NCBI GenBank assembly: GCA_019649035.1
Contig: BMAT01009027.1
Location: 378,802 to 400,085, forward strand
Reading direction: 5' to 3'
Length of the DNA: 21,284 nt
Source: Elysia marginata
Lineage: Eukaryota; Mollusca; Gastropoda; Plakobranchidae
Shown piece after piece: positions 1 through 11,856 of the stretch. The notes under the pieces are model-generated. The model did no database searches. It worked only from the letters and a program-made list of their open reading frames with translations, and was not told the origin of the DNA. Each line of letters starts with the position of its first letter. The first letter of the stretch is position 1. The translations under genes and the position numbers were made by a program.

Positions 1-1035
1 TTCAAGGGTGGCTCATTCATTCACCTCAATATAAACACAACTGCGACGGTAAGAGCCAGGGAAGCCGAACTGCTATCTGGCTGTGTTCCTGTATTAGTTA
101 ATAGATCAATACATTCCACAAGATCTCACCAGACCAGGACCGAAAGTGTATTTACCGGTCTGGCCTAGTTTCGTAACACCAATTTGCATAAAAAGCTCTC
201 ATGCACAATGGTTACAATACATTACAGTTTTTTTTTGACGAGGTTATGCGATTTTGTCTGCTAGGAAAACTTCGACTTTAAAGACTTAAGAAGCCGTATA
301 ATTATAAATTACAGTAGCATTAAGCCCAAAGATATTAGAATTTGGGTGCCGGTAAGCGGATATGTCGTAATTTACAGTTAGAATACACACCTTGGGGGTT
401 TGAACTGTCGTGTTTTAAATAACGACACCAGTTTTCGTGTCGTGTTTTAAATAACGACACCAGTTTTCGTGTCGGCCTTGACTGGTACCAAAAAAACCGC
501 GACACGTGAACACCACAAACTTCGTATTCAAGACTACATAAATTCAAAGAGAAATGATTTTCTCAAAAGTGCTTTTCACGGATGTAAATTTGACTGTTAT
601 TTCCTCTAACTGTCTCTCTTTTTTTTCGAAAAAAAAAAGAAAGACATCAAAATTTTGCCTCGCATAAATCTGTCGTCAATGTTTTGAAAGTGGTAGAGTC
701 ACCGCTGTCAATTGACAGTAAGAAATGTAGTAAAATTTGACTTAACCCCAAAATCAAGTAAAATTGTTAAAAAAATTGGTCAACGACCTTCGCTAAGAGC
801 TTTAAATACAATCTTCTGTATGCGATATCACATTGTGTTGTGATCTTAATTGCTCTGCAGCCGCCATGCGCATGGTAAATTGCAATAAAGGCGATGTTTA
901 CATAGGATCTTGCTTAATTTCTGTCGCTATGTATCCTGTTTGATTTTCGGTAAAGTGTAAAAGTGAAGTCTCCCGGTATAATGAGAGTCTCTCTCTAAAA
1001 CTTGATATAAAAGCACTGAATGTGAATTTTATATA
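1..1035. other. Intergenic, no gene seen
   Basis: AT-rich sequence with only short chance open frames. It holds the 32-bp tandem repeat at 407-475. A 7-bp inverted repeat, CCAGACC (129-135) and GGTCTGG (157-163), is separated by 21 bases. A T-run followed by an A-run lies near 620-640. None of these points to a gene. Confidence 0.7.
407..475. repeat. 32-bp tandem repeat, about two copies, with hairpin arms
   Basis: Two identical 32-base units start at 407 and 439, each beginning GTCGTGTTTTAAATAACGAC, and a partial third start follows at 471. Each unit contains CGACAC and GTGTCG arms around a short CAGTTTTC loop, so each could fold into a small hairpin. The two full units are identical, so the duplication is recent or homogenised. 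No function is known. Confidence 0.85.
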
Positions 1036-1340
1036 GATTGTTTGTTTTGATTTTTAACGCCCCAGTCAACTTCGAGGTTATCTCAGAGACGGTGCTGGGG
1101 ACAATTGAAAGCGTGCTGCCACACTGTGATGTAAGGAGCGCTTGCGTACACCACACCCAGTCACCTTATCCAGACACCGGGCCGACCAGACTTAACACTA
1201 AATCCATATTGCCAGACACTGGGCGGATCAGCTGCTAATACCAATTTTAAAGTCCTTGGTTTGACTCGGCCGGGGATCGAACCACGCACTTCCCGATCTC
1301 TGAGCGAGTGTCTTACCACAAGGCCACAGAGCCGGTCACT
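1036..1340 (-). mobile_element. tRNA-derived SINE (family 2)
   Basis: Read on the minus strand, the head (about 1340 to 1265) resembles a tRNA. It has an A-box-like stretch, GTGGCCTTGTGGTAAGACAC, and a B box, GTGGTTCGATCC, which are the internal RNA polymerase III promoter elements. The body runs to a 3' end with GACTGGGGCGTTAAA and an A-rich, CAAA-like tail at 1036-1060. Tails of the GGGGCGTTAAA kind are, from memory, common in molluscan SINEs. The length of about 300 bp suits a full-length SINE. Its body differs from the three family 1 SINEs elsewhere in the window. No target-site duplication was resolved. Confidence 0.75.
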
Positions 1341-1636
1341 TTATCTAGAGAGATAATCGATGACAAAACACACTTCAATGGACTCACAGAACTCCATTTG
1401 AAAAAGGTCTTTCCTGTGTTCTTTGCATGAGTCCGTGTGGATATGAAATTTATTCCTGCTTTTTATAAAGTCAACATATAAAGAATTACAAAGAATGTCT
1501 TTATCTGTTCCCAGTGACAAATAATAAAGTATAGTGTAGGGAAACGAAGATAATAGAACAAACAAAAAGAATTTGACCATGCCCCCCCCCTTTCCATTTT
1601 CCATTAACAATACTCAATCAATGCTAAAAAAGTTAT

Positions 1637-1690
1637 TTCTCTCTCTCTGTCTCTCTCTCCCTCTCTCTATTTCTCTTCCTTATTTTCTCT
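1637..1690. repeat. CT-rich simple repeat
   Basis: Imperfect (CT)n run with occasional G and A interruptions. Confidence 0.9.
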
Positions 1691-2717
1691 GCTTGTCTGC
1701 TTGCCATGCATTTTGAGTGTGGATAAGTGCAATTATGCGTGTACTTATTGATTTGTATTCCCATTTTTTATTTTAATTATTATTTTTGGTCAATTGTTTT
1801 TGTTGTTGTTGTTCTAGGTATGATTGTTATGGCTAAAATTCTTTTATCGTTCTTGGTCATGTATTTACTAATTACATTTTTTCTTGAATCTAATTTCTTT
1901 GAAATATCTAATTTCATTTTATTGTTCGGGATACAAAGTCAGTTTTTTGTAGCCATCGTTTTTAAACATAAAGCTGTTTTGTATGATGACAATTCGGTTA
2001 TATTTTGACCAATGAAAGCTGTGATATAATTTATAGACGATTTTGTTACCAACAATACTCATAATTGAACGGTGACACGTACAAACAATTTTTTCTCTGA
2101 AAAAAAAATTAATATCTTAGGCCAGTGAGCAATAACACACTTGTTATAATGTTTCCAGGCTATTTATTCGGCTCAGTCTAATGTGTTGTATCATATCTGC
2201 TTTTAGTGTCTGGTTAATAACAAAATGTATAGCTAATTGGCACAAAAAAACACCTACACGCACACGCACGCATATGCACAGGTGACCTAATCTTTTTGTT
2301 GTCATATGGGCGTGGAGCCAGAAATAATATACTTTGTAATTTATGCTTTTGGTACAGTTGTAGTGAAAGGACAGGAATTGTATAAATGTAGAAAGCCGTA
2401 GATTAAGCTACAATAATTTCAATTTTTTTTTCTCCAGGTTTGCAATGCTTGTTGTGCGTGTGTTAGGAATGTGTGTGTGTATGATTTTGTAGGTGTATCA
2501 AATGCGCCATAGATTCTATGTTGATGGATTATTTGAAGCGCATATGATAGCGGCAAAATAGGAAGAAATCAATGCAAACAAAATATATTGTCAATTTAAA
2601 TACTCTTGAAAAAAATAATGTTTGTTCCCCAATTTCAAAAAGAGAAGACAAAGAGAAGAATTGATGTGATCATCATTATGTAGTCCTATTTACTTTAGCC
2701 TTCTAGCCTTTGTATAT

Positions 2718-2880
2718 TCTCTGTCTCTGTCTCTGTCTCTCTGTCTCTCTCTCTATCTCTCTCTCTCCCTCTCTCTCTCACTCTCTTTTTCTTTCTCTCT
2801 ATCTCCGTCTATCTATCTACGTGTATTTCTATTTCTGTCTCTGTTTTTTCCTGTCTGTATCCTTGTGTCTCTGCCTCTGT
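2718..2880. repeat. CT/TCTG-rich low-complexity tract
   Basis: Imperfect TCTG and CT repeats, grading into TCTA and degenerate pyrimidine sequence. The 72-codon open frame across it is rich in Leu, Ser and Cys only because of the repeat. Confidence 0.9.
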
Positions 2881-4084
2881 GCACTTTTAGCATATCTTAT
2901 ATTCGTGCAGCCTTTGTCTTCTTCTTAAGACTAATATGGTTTGAACTTTCCGCACACACACCCTTCACTCGCCTCTCCTGGTCTTTTCGTGTTATTTTTG
3001 TTTAGATATAAACATAATACCCATCCCCTGTTAACTCGAACAAATAAACTGCATTAACGGGGCGCAATGAAAATCAACGAAGGCTGAAATTCATTTGCGC
3101 TGATCCTTCTTGCAATACAACTAAAGTTATGTAAGCCAACACCTAGAGCATGTATTTAATTTTATGCCTTCACGTCAATGGGGGATCCTAAGCCTTGCTT
3201 ACAAGTGACACCATTGTTGTTACACAGACCTCACGGGTTACTATTTTCAGAAATAAGGTCAAGTTGTCTACAAGTTGGACAACTATGCTGTGCTCATTGC
3301 ATTTCGGTAAAGTTTCATCAGAAACCGGACTGCGCCTAATAATTCTGAACTCCATCCAAAGGTCTTAATTATCAGCAAGCAGCAGGTCGTAACAAAAGAG
3401 ACAAGTCTGGCGTGAAATTCACGACCATCTCAAATCAAAGGACTCATGACGCAGCTCCATAGGGTATCTAAAGAAAAGATAGATCTTAATTCTTTTAACA
3501 TGTATCTTTTTTCAGCTAGGCTAAGCTTTTCGGAGCAATCCGACCGTTTAGGCTACTCAGAAGACCCCTCATGTCCTTCACAATAGATTTAAAAAAAAGT
3601 ATTTTCTGTCCCCCAGCAGATATATTATTTACAAGTAAGCACGTAAAATAGTTGAAAGATAATTAGCATTGCTTTAAATTTCCGTTCGAATTCAGATGGT
3701 TTTAGAAATAATCATAATATTACTGTGTGCAAGAAGGAAAGTAAAAAGCAAAACAAAAAATATTTTGGAATGTCTCATCGCCACACTGAACACACACAAA
3801 ACTCGTAAAAATCACAGGGTCTCGGTAATATTTGTTTACAAGTAAGTTTTTACAGATAACAAAAGACATTATGATATTATTCCCACGCTCTTGCTTATGC
3901 TTCAGGCACCGGTGGTTAGACAAAAGTACATGTACCATGTTTGTCTTGCAGGCTTCTATAAGCGAGAGTGTGGAAAAATTGTAAGAGATGGAAGGAAAAT
4001 GCGGAAGGGAGTTGGGGATAGATATAGACAGAAAAGTAAGAAACAAACCAATCCCAACTATCGGTTTACATGATAGCCTAGCAT

Positions 4085-4146
4085 ATATCTATCTATCTCT
4101 TTATCTATCTCCTTTTCGCTATCTCTGTATCTCTATATATCTGTCT
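4085..4146. repeat. TATC (GATA) simple repeat
   Basis: Imperfect ATCT/TATC units. Confidence 0.85.
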
Positions 4147-5416
4147 ATGCTTAGTTTTTTTTTATTCTTCCTTTCTTGGTGTAAGTTTAGGGATTTTTCT
4201 TCAATTCTCCGTCGACTTTTTCTTTCTTCAAAAGACAAGCTCGAACTTTCAAAGTTTTAAAAGATTGACCTGTGGACTTTATTATCTCAGGAAATATGCC
4301 AGACCCCTGATTTTTATGTGCTTTAATTTTACGTGTCATAATTTCAGTATTGTTGGAGCGTCTCTTATTGTGCATTATCTTCACGTGAAAGGCTGCGATT
4401 GTTAAACCTTCTCATCAATACAGTAGAAGGTTAATATTGTGGATACACAATAGAGATACATTCAATCTTATTAATTAATTCTCCTATGATTTGCTCAATC
4501 TAGATTAGTGTTCATCGCTTCCACCAAACTCTGCGCTACCCTACATCTCTGCAGTAGTTCTAGAGGCCAAGACTTGTAACGAGACCAGACTGGGAGCGTT
4601 TTAATATTGACGTAAACATTCTTACAATGAAATGTTGCTTTTAGATCTTGCAACTTTGTAAGCTGAAGCACATGAAGTGAAGTCCCAAGACTTTCCAAAG
4701 TTCGATATCGGATAAAGAGAGCAGATTCAAAGTCTTGAACTCCAATCACCGATAAACTAAACTCTGCATGGTGCCAAAGGAAAGGTTAGAGAATGGGGAA
4801 AGATAAGGCTATCAATGGCGCCGATACTGCCTAGAGTATAGTTATAGAGTCCTTGTTATCAAACGCTACACTATCGCATAAAGGAAGAAGGAGAAGCAAA
4901 ATGCCGCTTCGATTCTTACTGTGCAAGAAAGAAGGAGGCGAAAGAGCGAAGCTTCCGTTATGAAGAGCCAGCTTTAGTATAGACTACGTCCTATGACACG
5001 ATACAGTTACTGTTTTTAAGGAAATCCTGTATCGAGGAGAAGAACGCATTAGCCTGACGTGTACATATACTATTTAATTATGAAATTTAAACTGAAGTTC
5101 ACAAATGTCTTACGTTTTGTAGGACTTCAGCTTTACTTTCATGAAAAGTCAGACATTTTAGGCCAAGAAAACATTCAGTTAATAGATCCAGTACTGGAAA
5201 TTTGATATGATATTAATCGGATTGAATTTAACAGGATCTCTGCATGCGTGCTCAAAAATATAACCCATACTATCGACATTGATCATTATAATTTCCTATA
5301 GAATATTTTAATTAATGAGATGTATAGGTGAAGGGGTGAGAAAACAGCAATAAAGTTGATTATAACATCATTAGACAACGCTAACGATCGCATCACTTGA
5401 TGAAGCAAATATTAGT

Positions 5417-5434
5417 CTGTGTGTGTGTGTGTGT
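5417..5434. repeat. GT microsatellite
   Basis: About eight to nine GT units, followed by a degenerate GT-rich flank. Confidence 0.85.
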
Positions 5435-5704
5435 AGGTGGGGATATGTGTGTAGCTCTGAGTAGATGTATAATCTACTCGTGGAAAACACACACAAGCAC
5501 GCGCATCTTCTGTTAAAAAAACTTTTGTTTTGGTTACGCATAAATTTTAAATGCTAATGAAAGAATTTGCTTGCTTTGATCACAACCTGTACTGATCCAC
5601 CATTTATCGATAATTTTGTTTCATAAAAAAATCCTTACCCACCGATAGGCGTAATTAATAATTCATTGGCTTTCGATAGACTAGTTAAATCGCATGTGTC
5701 AATC

Positions 5705-6260
5705 TTACATTGAAAGATGTTAGCATGTCCAATGGGTGTGTCTTTAGTCTCCGTACTCAAACTATCATAGTTCCGTAGTGACGGTCATTTTTTTGCATAT
5801 TTTAAACTTGAAAAGAAAAAAAAGCAAAAAAATCTATGTCGTATTTTTTAAAATGTTCACCACCCGTGTCATCAGGTCAAATAACCTGGTAATTCTAACT
5901 ATTATTTATCTGAAATAAAGTACCTGTAGTATAAAAAGCGGAAGTTCTTTTTTATATAGCATCTCATGCCCTAAAGTGCTTCGAGCGTATTACATTGAAA
6001 AGCGTTAGCATATTCAGTGAGTTTGTTTTTAATCTCTATACTCAAACCACCGTTGCCCCAATTCAATTTTTTGCAGGTTTAAATTTAAAGACAAAAGTAG
6101 AACAAAAATCTCCAACGTGTTTTCTTTTAATTTCCAACAATCGTTTATCAGGTTAAATAACGAGGTATTTCTAACTTATTTATTTAAAATGATACACTAT
6201 AAAGAGCGGGGGTTGTTTTGGTATAGCATCTGACGGATTAAAGTGCTTTGAGCGTATTAT
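5705..6260. repeat. Diverged 285-bp tandem duplication
   Basis: Two units start with matching sequence: TTACATTGAAAGATGTTAGC at 5705 and TTACATTGAAAAGCGTTAGC at 5990. They stay alignable to their ends, sharing blocks such as TACTCAAAC, ATCAGGT(C/T)AAATAAC, TTCTAACT and the closing GAGCGTATTA. The period is 285 bases and the second unit is about 271. Substitutions and small indels are many, so the duplication is old. The last 40 to 50 bases of each unit (TATAGCATCT...AAGTGCTT(C/T)GAGCG) match the 3' tail of the family 1 SINE. Only unit 2 continues into the SINE body. The duplication breakpoint therefore lies inside a SINE tail. Confidence 0.8.
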
Positions 6261-6508
6261 ACGGGTTTTTCTCTTGGTTATTTCCAAAGAAATTTCATTC
6301 TGAACCTACAGAGGAGCAGAGATGCAGCAGTTAATGAACATTACTTTAGCATACTGGAAACATCTGGGGCGGGTACTCATTAATTTTAGCGTCTAAGCGT
6401 GGCCAGGACATGTGAATAAAGACTAAACTCCGATCTGCAAAAGACAAGGTTTGAACTCCAGGCCCTCAGTCGGAGGGCAGAATGTCTACCGCTAAACCGC
6501 ATGCAACA
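6211..6508 (-). mobile_element. tRNA-derived SINE, family 1, copy 1
   Basis: On the minus strand a tRNA-like head lies near 6508-6430, with an A-box-like GGTTTAGCGGTAGACATTC and a B-box-like GGAGTTCAAACC. The body and tail align with the element at 19720-19998. Both share a GAACCTACAGAGGAGC / GAACTCGAAGAGGAGC block and an AAGCGCTTTGAGC-like tail ending at a TATAG motif. The whole is about 298 bp. Its tail overlaps unit 2 of the tandem duplication. It is well diverged from the other copies, so it is an old insertion. Confidence 0.65.
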
Positions 6509-8510
6509 AAATATCTAGTATCTGTTCTTCAAATTCCTGAAGATCTAAATCTAAATGAAATTAAAATGTTTGACGGGTTTTGATTTTACTGTTTTTAGGA
6601 CTTTAAAATGTACAAAAATTTCCTCAGTTTGCTTTTAATTCTTTTATTTAAAAAAAAACTGCACTCGGTTAGTATAATTATGGAATCACGTAATACAATA
6701 AATTCCAAGTCAACTAGGCCTACATCTTTGGCCAGGCCCTTACGGCCCTTTCTACAGATAAGCATCTGTTTTAAGTAATGCTAGATCTGTGCTTAAAATA
6801 TTAACCCAATAATACTTACTTCTAATGAAAAAAACAACAACAACAATTGAATTAGGCTAGTGTATGCTGTCAATCGATTGATTTGAACTGCTCTCCAAAC
6901 TATTTCAAAGAATTAAAACATAATGGTGGAGATAATCATCGCAACATCTGTTTTCCCATTGAAGTGGATTTTTTTTATCCTATCTGTTCACAAGCACTCA
7001 GGTACTGACTATGATTAAGACTAATTATGAGTGTACATATAATGCACAGCACTTACCTGTTTACTCGACAGTTTTATCCCTGGTCAGGCATGTATGTAGA
7101 AAATCAATAATACATGATTGTCCTGAAGTCGCAGTTATTTTCCCTTATCAAAACTAGTGCATGGCACGAGGGCATTAAAACCCCACTCATACAATCCATG
7201 AAGTCGAGGCAGATTCGTCTAGCCTGTCCATCTTTCACCAATCAAGCCATCAAAAATGTATCAATATAGATCAAGTTTTTACTCTATCCAATTCACAAGA
7301 CTCTTTCGGCAAGATCTAGATCTAGATCTAGACCTAAGGTTGACGATTCCCTGTAATGGTAGGCCTGATTCTAGAAGAACCCTACACCTACATTCTACAG
7401 CTGCTCGAGTGTAGAGGCACTTTCCCTGTAAAGGTGATGAAGTCCGTTACTGTTACAGAAGGTCGGCCTAGCTATGATTGTGTTTGCTAGATCTAGACAC
7501 GGCCGACAGTGTTTGAGTTCCGTGCAGTGGCACCAACCCAACGACCTGGGGGTGACAGACTGCCAGGCCAATCTGTCAGGCATGACCTGATCACTGAGGC
7601 GGAGAGAGGGCCTGGGGGGTACGCCCATACACTTACAGAGCTACTGACAAACACACACGCGCGCACACACAAAACGTTAGACATACCCCGGCAATCAGTA
7701 ATAGCAATAAAAACTACCATCTTGTTATGTTCAGCTTTACAGCTACTGTGTTAATCAGACCATTAATTCTGTAGACTTTTTGGAACAAGTTCATCAAAAT
7801 ATCAGACACCTTATCTACTGTATAACTATCTGTCTGCCTGTCTGTCTAATGATAAAGAGTCACACCAGTGCAACTTTCTAAAGACCTGGCCATCCCGAAC
7901 GTTCGTCTCACGAGATCAAAATCACGGAACTTATGAGGACAGACTAAAAGAAACCCAATAAGCTCAATAATTATTCAGTTATCTATCTATCAATCTATCA
8001 AAAATATTAATGGCGACAACGAAGACTTTTGTATTTTTCTCTCTTTTCATCCATCTACCACTCCATCTTTTCATGTATCTATGTTGCATCTATATTGTAT
8101 CTATTTTTCATTGTATGTCTATCTATCTACCTACCTATCTGTCATTATGTAACTGGTAAAATACCTACCATCTCTATGTGTAGCCATATCTATTTTACAC
8201 TCTGCTATTCTTTGTATTTAACTAATTCAAACGTTTTTTTTTCCTAGTTTTATAAACTAAATATTACAAATAAAGGTGGTAAGATTCATTATCAAAAAAG
8301 CACGCTTCTCATTATAGCTTAAATAACATCATTCAAAATCGTTTAGATATGTAAAATTAAATTATCTCCTTTTACATCATGGAAATCATAGTTCTTCTAA
8401 ACTTTTCAATTAGATGCAAGCTGACAAGTTGATATAATTAATTCACGCAACTAAGAGGATCGATTTGTCGCTGATGTTTGGACGTACTTGAACTTAAGCC
8501 CGCACTCACC
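6509..8510. other. Intergenic, no supported gene
   Basis: Mostly AT-rich unique sequence. A palindromic GATCTAGATCTAGATCTAGA run lies at about 7314-7334. A more GC-rich island at about 7400-7625 has overlapping short frames on both strands, but no domain or splice structure that I recognise. TCTG/TATC simple repeats occur near 7828-7850, 7980-8000 and 8105-8140. Confidence 0.6.
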
Positions 8511-8756
8511 GTCACGTACTGCTCACACTGTCACGTACTGCTCACACAATGTCACGTACTGCTCACACTGTCACGTACTGCTCACACTGTCACGTACTGC
8601 TCACACAATGTCACGCACTGCTCACACATTGTCACGTACTGCTCATACACCGTCACGTACTGCTCATACAATGTCAAGTACTGCTGACACAATGTCATGC
8701 AATAATCACGCATTGTCACGCATTGATCACGCACTGTCACGCACTGTTCACATTGT
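8511..8756. repeat. Minisatellite, 12 units of 19 or 21 bp
   Basis: Units begin at 8511, 8530, 8551, 8570, 8589, 8610, 8631, 8652, 8673, 8694, 8715 and 8736. The consensus is GTCACGTACTGCTCACACAA with a final T. Shorter 19-base units lack two bases near the end. The first eight units are nearly identical and the last four are increasingly diverged, so turnover is more active at the left end. Open frames on both strands cross it because 21 is a multiple of three and the unit lacks stops. Nothing else supports coding. Confidence 0.95.
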
Positions 8757-9585
8757 TGAGAAGCCTGAATTTCACAAATCACAGTCACATTGTGCCGTGG
8801 GGGTAATTTCATCGGTTCATCCTTTTCCTAATTTCCATCTTTGTACAGTTCAAATTTGATAGGGACTTTTACTTTAAATCGTGAAAAAGGATTTTTTTAA
8901 AGTAATTAGGCCTTGAAATATATTCATTTGGCCATTTTTTTTTGTTCTGGATATATGTTGATCAGTTGCTTGCACCTAAATTTTATATCATGAACCTGTA
9001 TTGAGGAGTGAGAATAACAAATAATGACTTTAAGTTCAATTGCATACATATCTCAAATATTTTACTTTAAACTTTGGTCGTTAACAAGTTAGAGCATTTA
9101 ATTCATAAGTTATTTAAATTACTTTTATGATATAGACATCTAGAAGTTGAAGTATTTGATTCATAGAGACAGAAAAAACATTGCCCAGGAGGCGAGGAAG
9201 CTCTACGGTTGTCTGGAGGACCTGCATCTTACAGCTGCCTTCATCTTTTGAACAGAATAAGCCATGAGGCTGATTGAAGTTTGTGCATTTCTAAATTTCA
9301 CAGATTTAATTCGAACAATAGAAACTTCTCTTTTAAGATAAGGGCAGGATTGTGTATGATCAAAACTAGTACCAGCATTCCCGAAGTTTTGATCTGAGCT
9401 TTGAAGTGATCAATCTTGTATTACCGTTGTTTGTCTGTTTCGATTCTTTTACTGGCATGCAATATTCCTGGTAGAGAGGCCAAGAGATAAGCCAGACTGT
9501 GGTGGGAGAGTGTCTTAGTTCTGACCGACAACATCAGAGGTTCTAGCAGAGTCGCATACAGACCGGACAGCCGAATCTAAACACC
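8757..9585. other. Intergenic, no supported gene
   Basis: AT-rich to about 9170, then average composition to 9585. A short open stretch near 9170-9250 was examined and not accepted as an exon. Confidence 0.6.
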
Positions 9586-9967
9586 GTCTCTCTTTCTATC
9601 TGTACACCTCTTTATCTCTCTATCTCTCTCTCTTTCACACACTCTCTCCCTCTTTTTTTACTGTCTCGCTCTCTTTTCCTCTCTCTCTTACACACTCTCT
9701 CCCTCTAATTATTTTACTCTCTCGCTCTTTTTTCCTCTCTCTATCTTTCACACATCCTCTCCCTCTTTCTATTTTACTCTCTCGCTCTCTCTGCCTCTCT
9801 CTTTCTCTCTTTCAGTCTCTCTGTTTTTTTCGTCACCCCCATTTCTCTCTCTATCTGTCTCTATCTTTTACACTCTCTTTCTCTCTCTCTTTATCTCTAT
9901 CTCTTTCACAAACTTTCTCTCACTCTCTCTTTCTGTTTTACTCTCTCTCTCTCTGTCTCTGCCCCCC

Positions 9968-10010
<43 letters not shown>
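9586..10010. repeat. 425-bp polypyrimidine tract with nested tandem units
   Basis: Almost pure C/T on this strand. Its left part contains a higher-order repeat: CACACTCTCTCCCTCT at 9638 and 9691, and a variant at 9751, each followed by a T-rich segment, CTCTCGCTCT and TTCCTCTCTC. This gives periods of about 53 and 60 bases. The right end is a pure (CT)n run to 10010, just after a short C-run. Confidence 0.9.
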
Positions 10011-10013
<3 letters not shown>

Positions 10014-11760
10014 TTCGTTCCAATAGGGCGAAATTAGTCTGCCAGGATCACAACAAAAGAGTGATTTTTTTTTTAGAAATTTCTTAACTTTTAAAAATAA
10101 AAGTAAGAAGAAATTAGATCCCAGGATTAGTCAGACCAAAACTTAATTAAGTTTACGGTTTCGGTGGTTTGACCTTTAAGTCCAGGTCGCCTTGCTTGCC
10201 AGTTGCAGTCACACTCAGGTCACTCATCCGGTCAGGCCAGGCCAGGCTAAGACCCGAGGTAGGTGTGGATTGACAGGGCGTGGTCACTGGCAATCTGAGT
10301 ACCCAAGACTGGTCTATACACCGTAAACAAATGATTTCTTCATCTTTGCTTTTTAACGTGTATAATACTTTTGTTTGTCTGTCTCTATCTGGCGACCATT
10401 GCTAGATAAATTTGATTTCCTGGAATTTTTTACTAAGAGATAAACGCCTTTTACTGTCTATTAATTTCTCTTTAGCTTAGTATTTGAAGGAACAGCATTT
10501 CGAATATCTTCTCACGAAATATTTCATAATATCATAGAATTTGGGTCAATTAAAAGCTCAGAACACTCCAGTGTTAAAAATTTCTAGCGCTACATGTCAC
10601 TGATTTTTAATTGTTGGGAGAGATTTGATGTGGTATGGTGGAGACCAAACCTTAAACTAGCCAATTTAGTCATGGTGCAAATACATGCGATCGATTTTAA
10701 ATTGAAGTATTTCAGAACTAACCTCTCTTGTGTGTGAAATTCAAAAGGTGGGCTCACCGGCGAACTCTTCTGTGGACGAGGTAGTTTATTCGATTAACTT
10801 TAGTGGTGTATCTAAATTTAAGAACTCACCATTGCCCAAGGTTTAAAGTTTTAAAAAAGTGGGGGTTTTCATAATTATGACAGGACAGCATTGTTATAAT
10901 TCTTTCATTTTTAAATGCTTGGTTTAAATGTCTAATGATATACAGCACGCAATTAATAACACAGAAATATTTTTTACTCAGCCATTCACAAAAAGCATAA
11001 AGAACTAACTATAACATTTCGGGCATTACTACTTAAAGACTACTCCTATCCACTGCTAACTTCTTACCTTAAAATCGTTCTATCTGCAATGTGTCAATGT
11101 AAAACTAGGAGTATGACATTATATGATTGAATCTAAACTAAGCTTAAGCCTTGGGTCTGAGCTACTCCTAGACAACTTTAGAAATAATACATTTACAGAG
11201 ATGAGATCTACGGTGAAAGCTGCCGGTCAGTAGAGCTAAAAATTAAGAAGAGTAACCGCCAGAAACTCTTTTTGCGACTCTGTCAGTTTATCTTGGTTAT
11301 CTCCCTTATCATTGGAGTCCCTCAAAAAGTGAACACGGGACAGACAAAACTAAAATCAGTTGTACTTCTCAATGAGTTCGTTTTTAAAAAAGTCAAAAAG
11401 GTGGAGACTCAACTGGTGTTCGTTATGAGGCGTCAATGAATTAATATATTTTTCTATGATAGAAAACGGAGAGGTACAGGAAGAGAATAGAGGGAGGAAA
11501 AATTAAAAAACAGGTTCCGAACAGGCCGATTACAGCACGGATATCAATTTCTTTGCCTTGAATTGTTCCCACTCTCATTTTATCAAATCAATCGACAGTT
11601 AGTATTTGAAAATGTGAAACATCACTGATTACATAAAACGGTTGCATAGGTAAATGTTTTACCTGTTGATTTTGAAGTCTCCACAATCCCAAAAATACAA
11701 TTAAGTGTGTGGATGGATCATAAATAGAGCCCTTCTCTCCCTATCTCTCTCTTCTAACTC
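10011..11760. other. Intergenic, nothing recognised
   Basis: Non-coding sequence with no long frame, repeat array or mobile element that I can identify. A 28-base AT-rich stretch at 10089-10116 has a near match at about 20468-20497. Confidence 0.6.
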
Positions 11761-11773
11761 TCTGTATTTCTTT

Positions 11774-11856
11774 ATTTATCTATCTATCTATGTAATTATC
11801 TATCTATCTATCTATATATGTAACTATCTATCTATCTATCTGTCTATCTATCTATT
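11774..11856. repeat. TATC (GATA) microsatellite
   Basis: Three blocks of TATC units interrupted by TGTAATTA, TATATGTAAC and TCTG. Confidence 0.9.

Larger units (their letters stand above)
1341..5704. other. Intergenic, no supported gene
   Basis: AT-rich non-coding sequence. Open frames here are short, lack recognisable domains and often arise from low-complexity DNA. Examples are a hydrophobic frame at 1727-2008 in T-rich sequence and a minus-strand frame at 4495-4785. Simple repeats are CT-rich at 1637-1690 and 2718-2880, GATA/TATC at 4085-4146, and GT at about 5417-5434. No splice-linked exon set was found. Confidence 0.6.

Noticed and set aside
1265-1340. Candidate functional tRNA gene on the minus strand (and similar heads of the other SINEs)
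   Set aside because: The tRNA-like heads continue into SINE bodies and lack a clean acceptor stem, so they are SINE promoters and not tRNA genes.
1727-2008. 93-codon hydrophobic frame that looks like a membrane protein
   Set aside because: The sequence is T-rich, and Phe/Leu/Ile/Val codons follow from composition alone.
3411-3455. Possible fifth copy of the 36-bp motif (CACGACCATC...GACGCAG)
   Set aside because: It needs gaps to align and lacks the perfect blocks of the other copies.
4495-4785. Minus-strand open frame of 97 codons, mixed composition, looking protein-like
   Set aside because: It matches no family I know, has no clear start (the first candidate is GTG after an open stretch) and no splice partners. 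Chance or a very old relic is as likely.
7395-7754. GC-richer island with overlapping frames on both strands
   Set aside because: No recognisable motif, no convincing splice sites, and the frames shadow each other.
8511-8756. CRISPR-like array
   Set aside because: Units are directly adjacent with no unique spacers, and the DNA is eukaryotic.
8488-8859. 123-codon frame over the minisatellite
   Set aside because: It is open because the repeat unit lacks stops and is a multiple of three. Frames are open on both strands across it.
9160-9255. Possible exon with an ARKLYGCLEDLHL-like translation
   Set aside because: Very short, no good acceptor and no neighbouring exon in a matching phase.
10089-10116. 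28-base near match to 20468-20497
   Set aside because: The shared TTTAAAAATAA(A/G)AGTAAGAAGAA is low in complexity and the flanks do not align, so it is probably chance.
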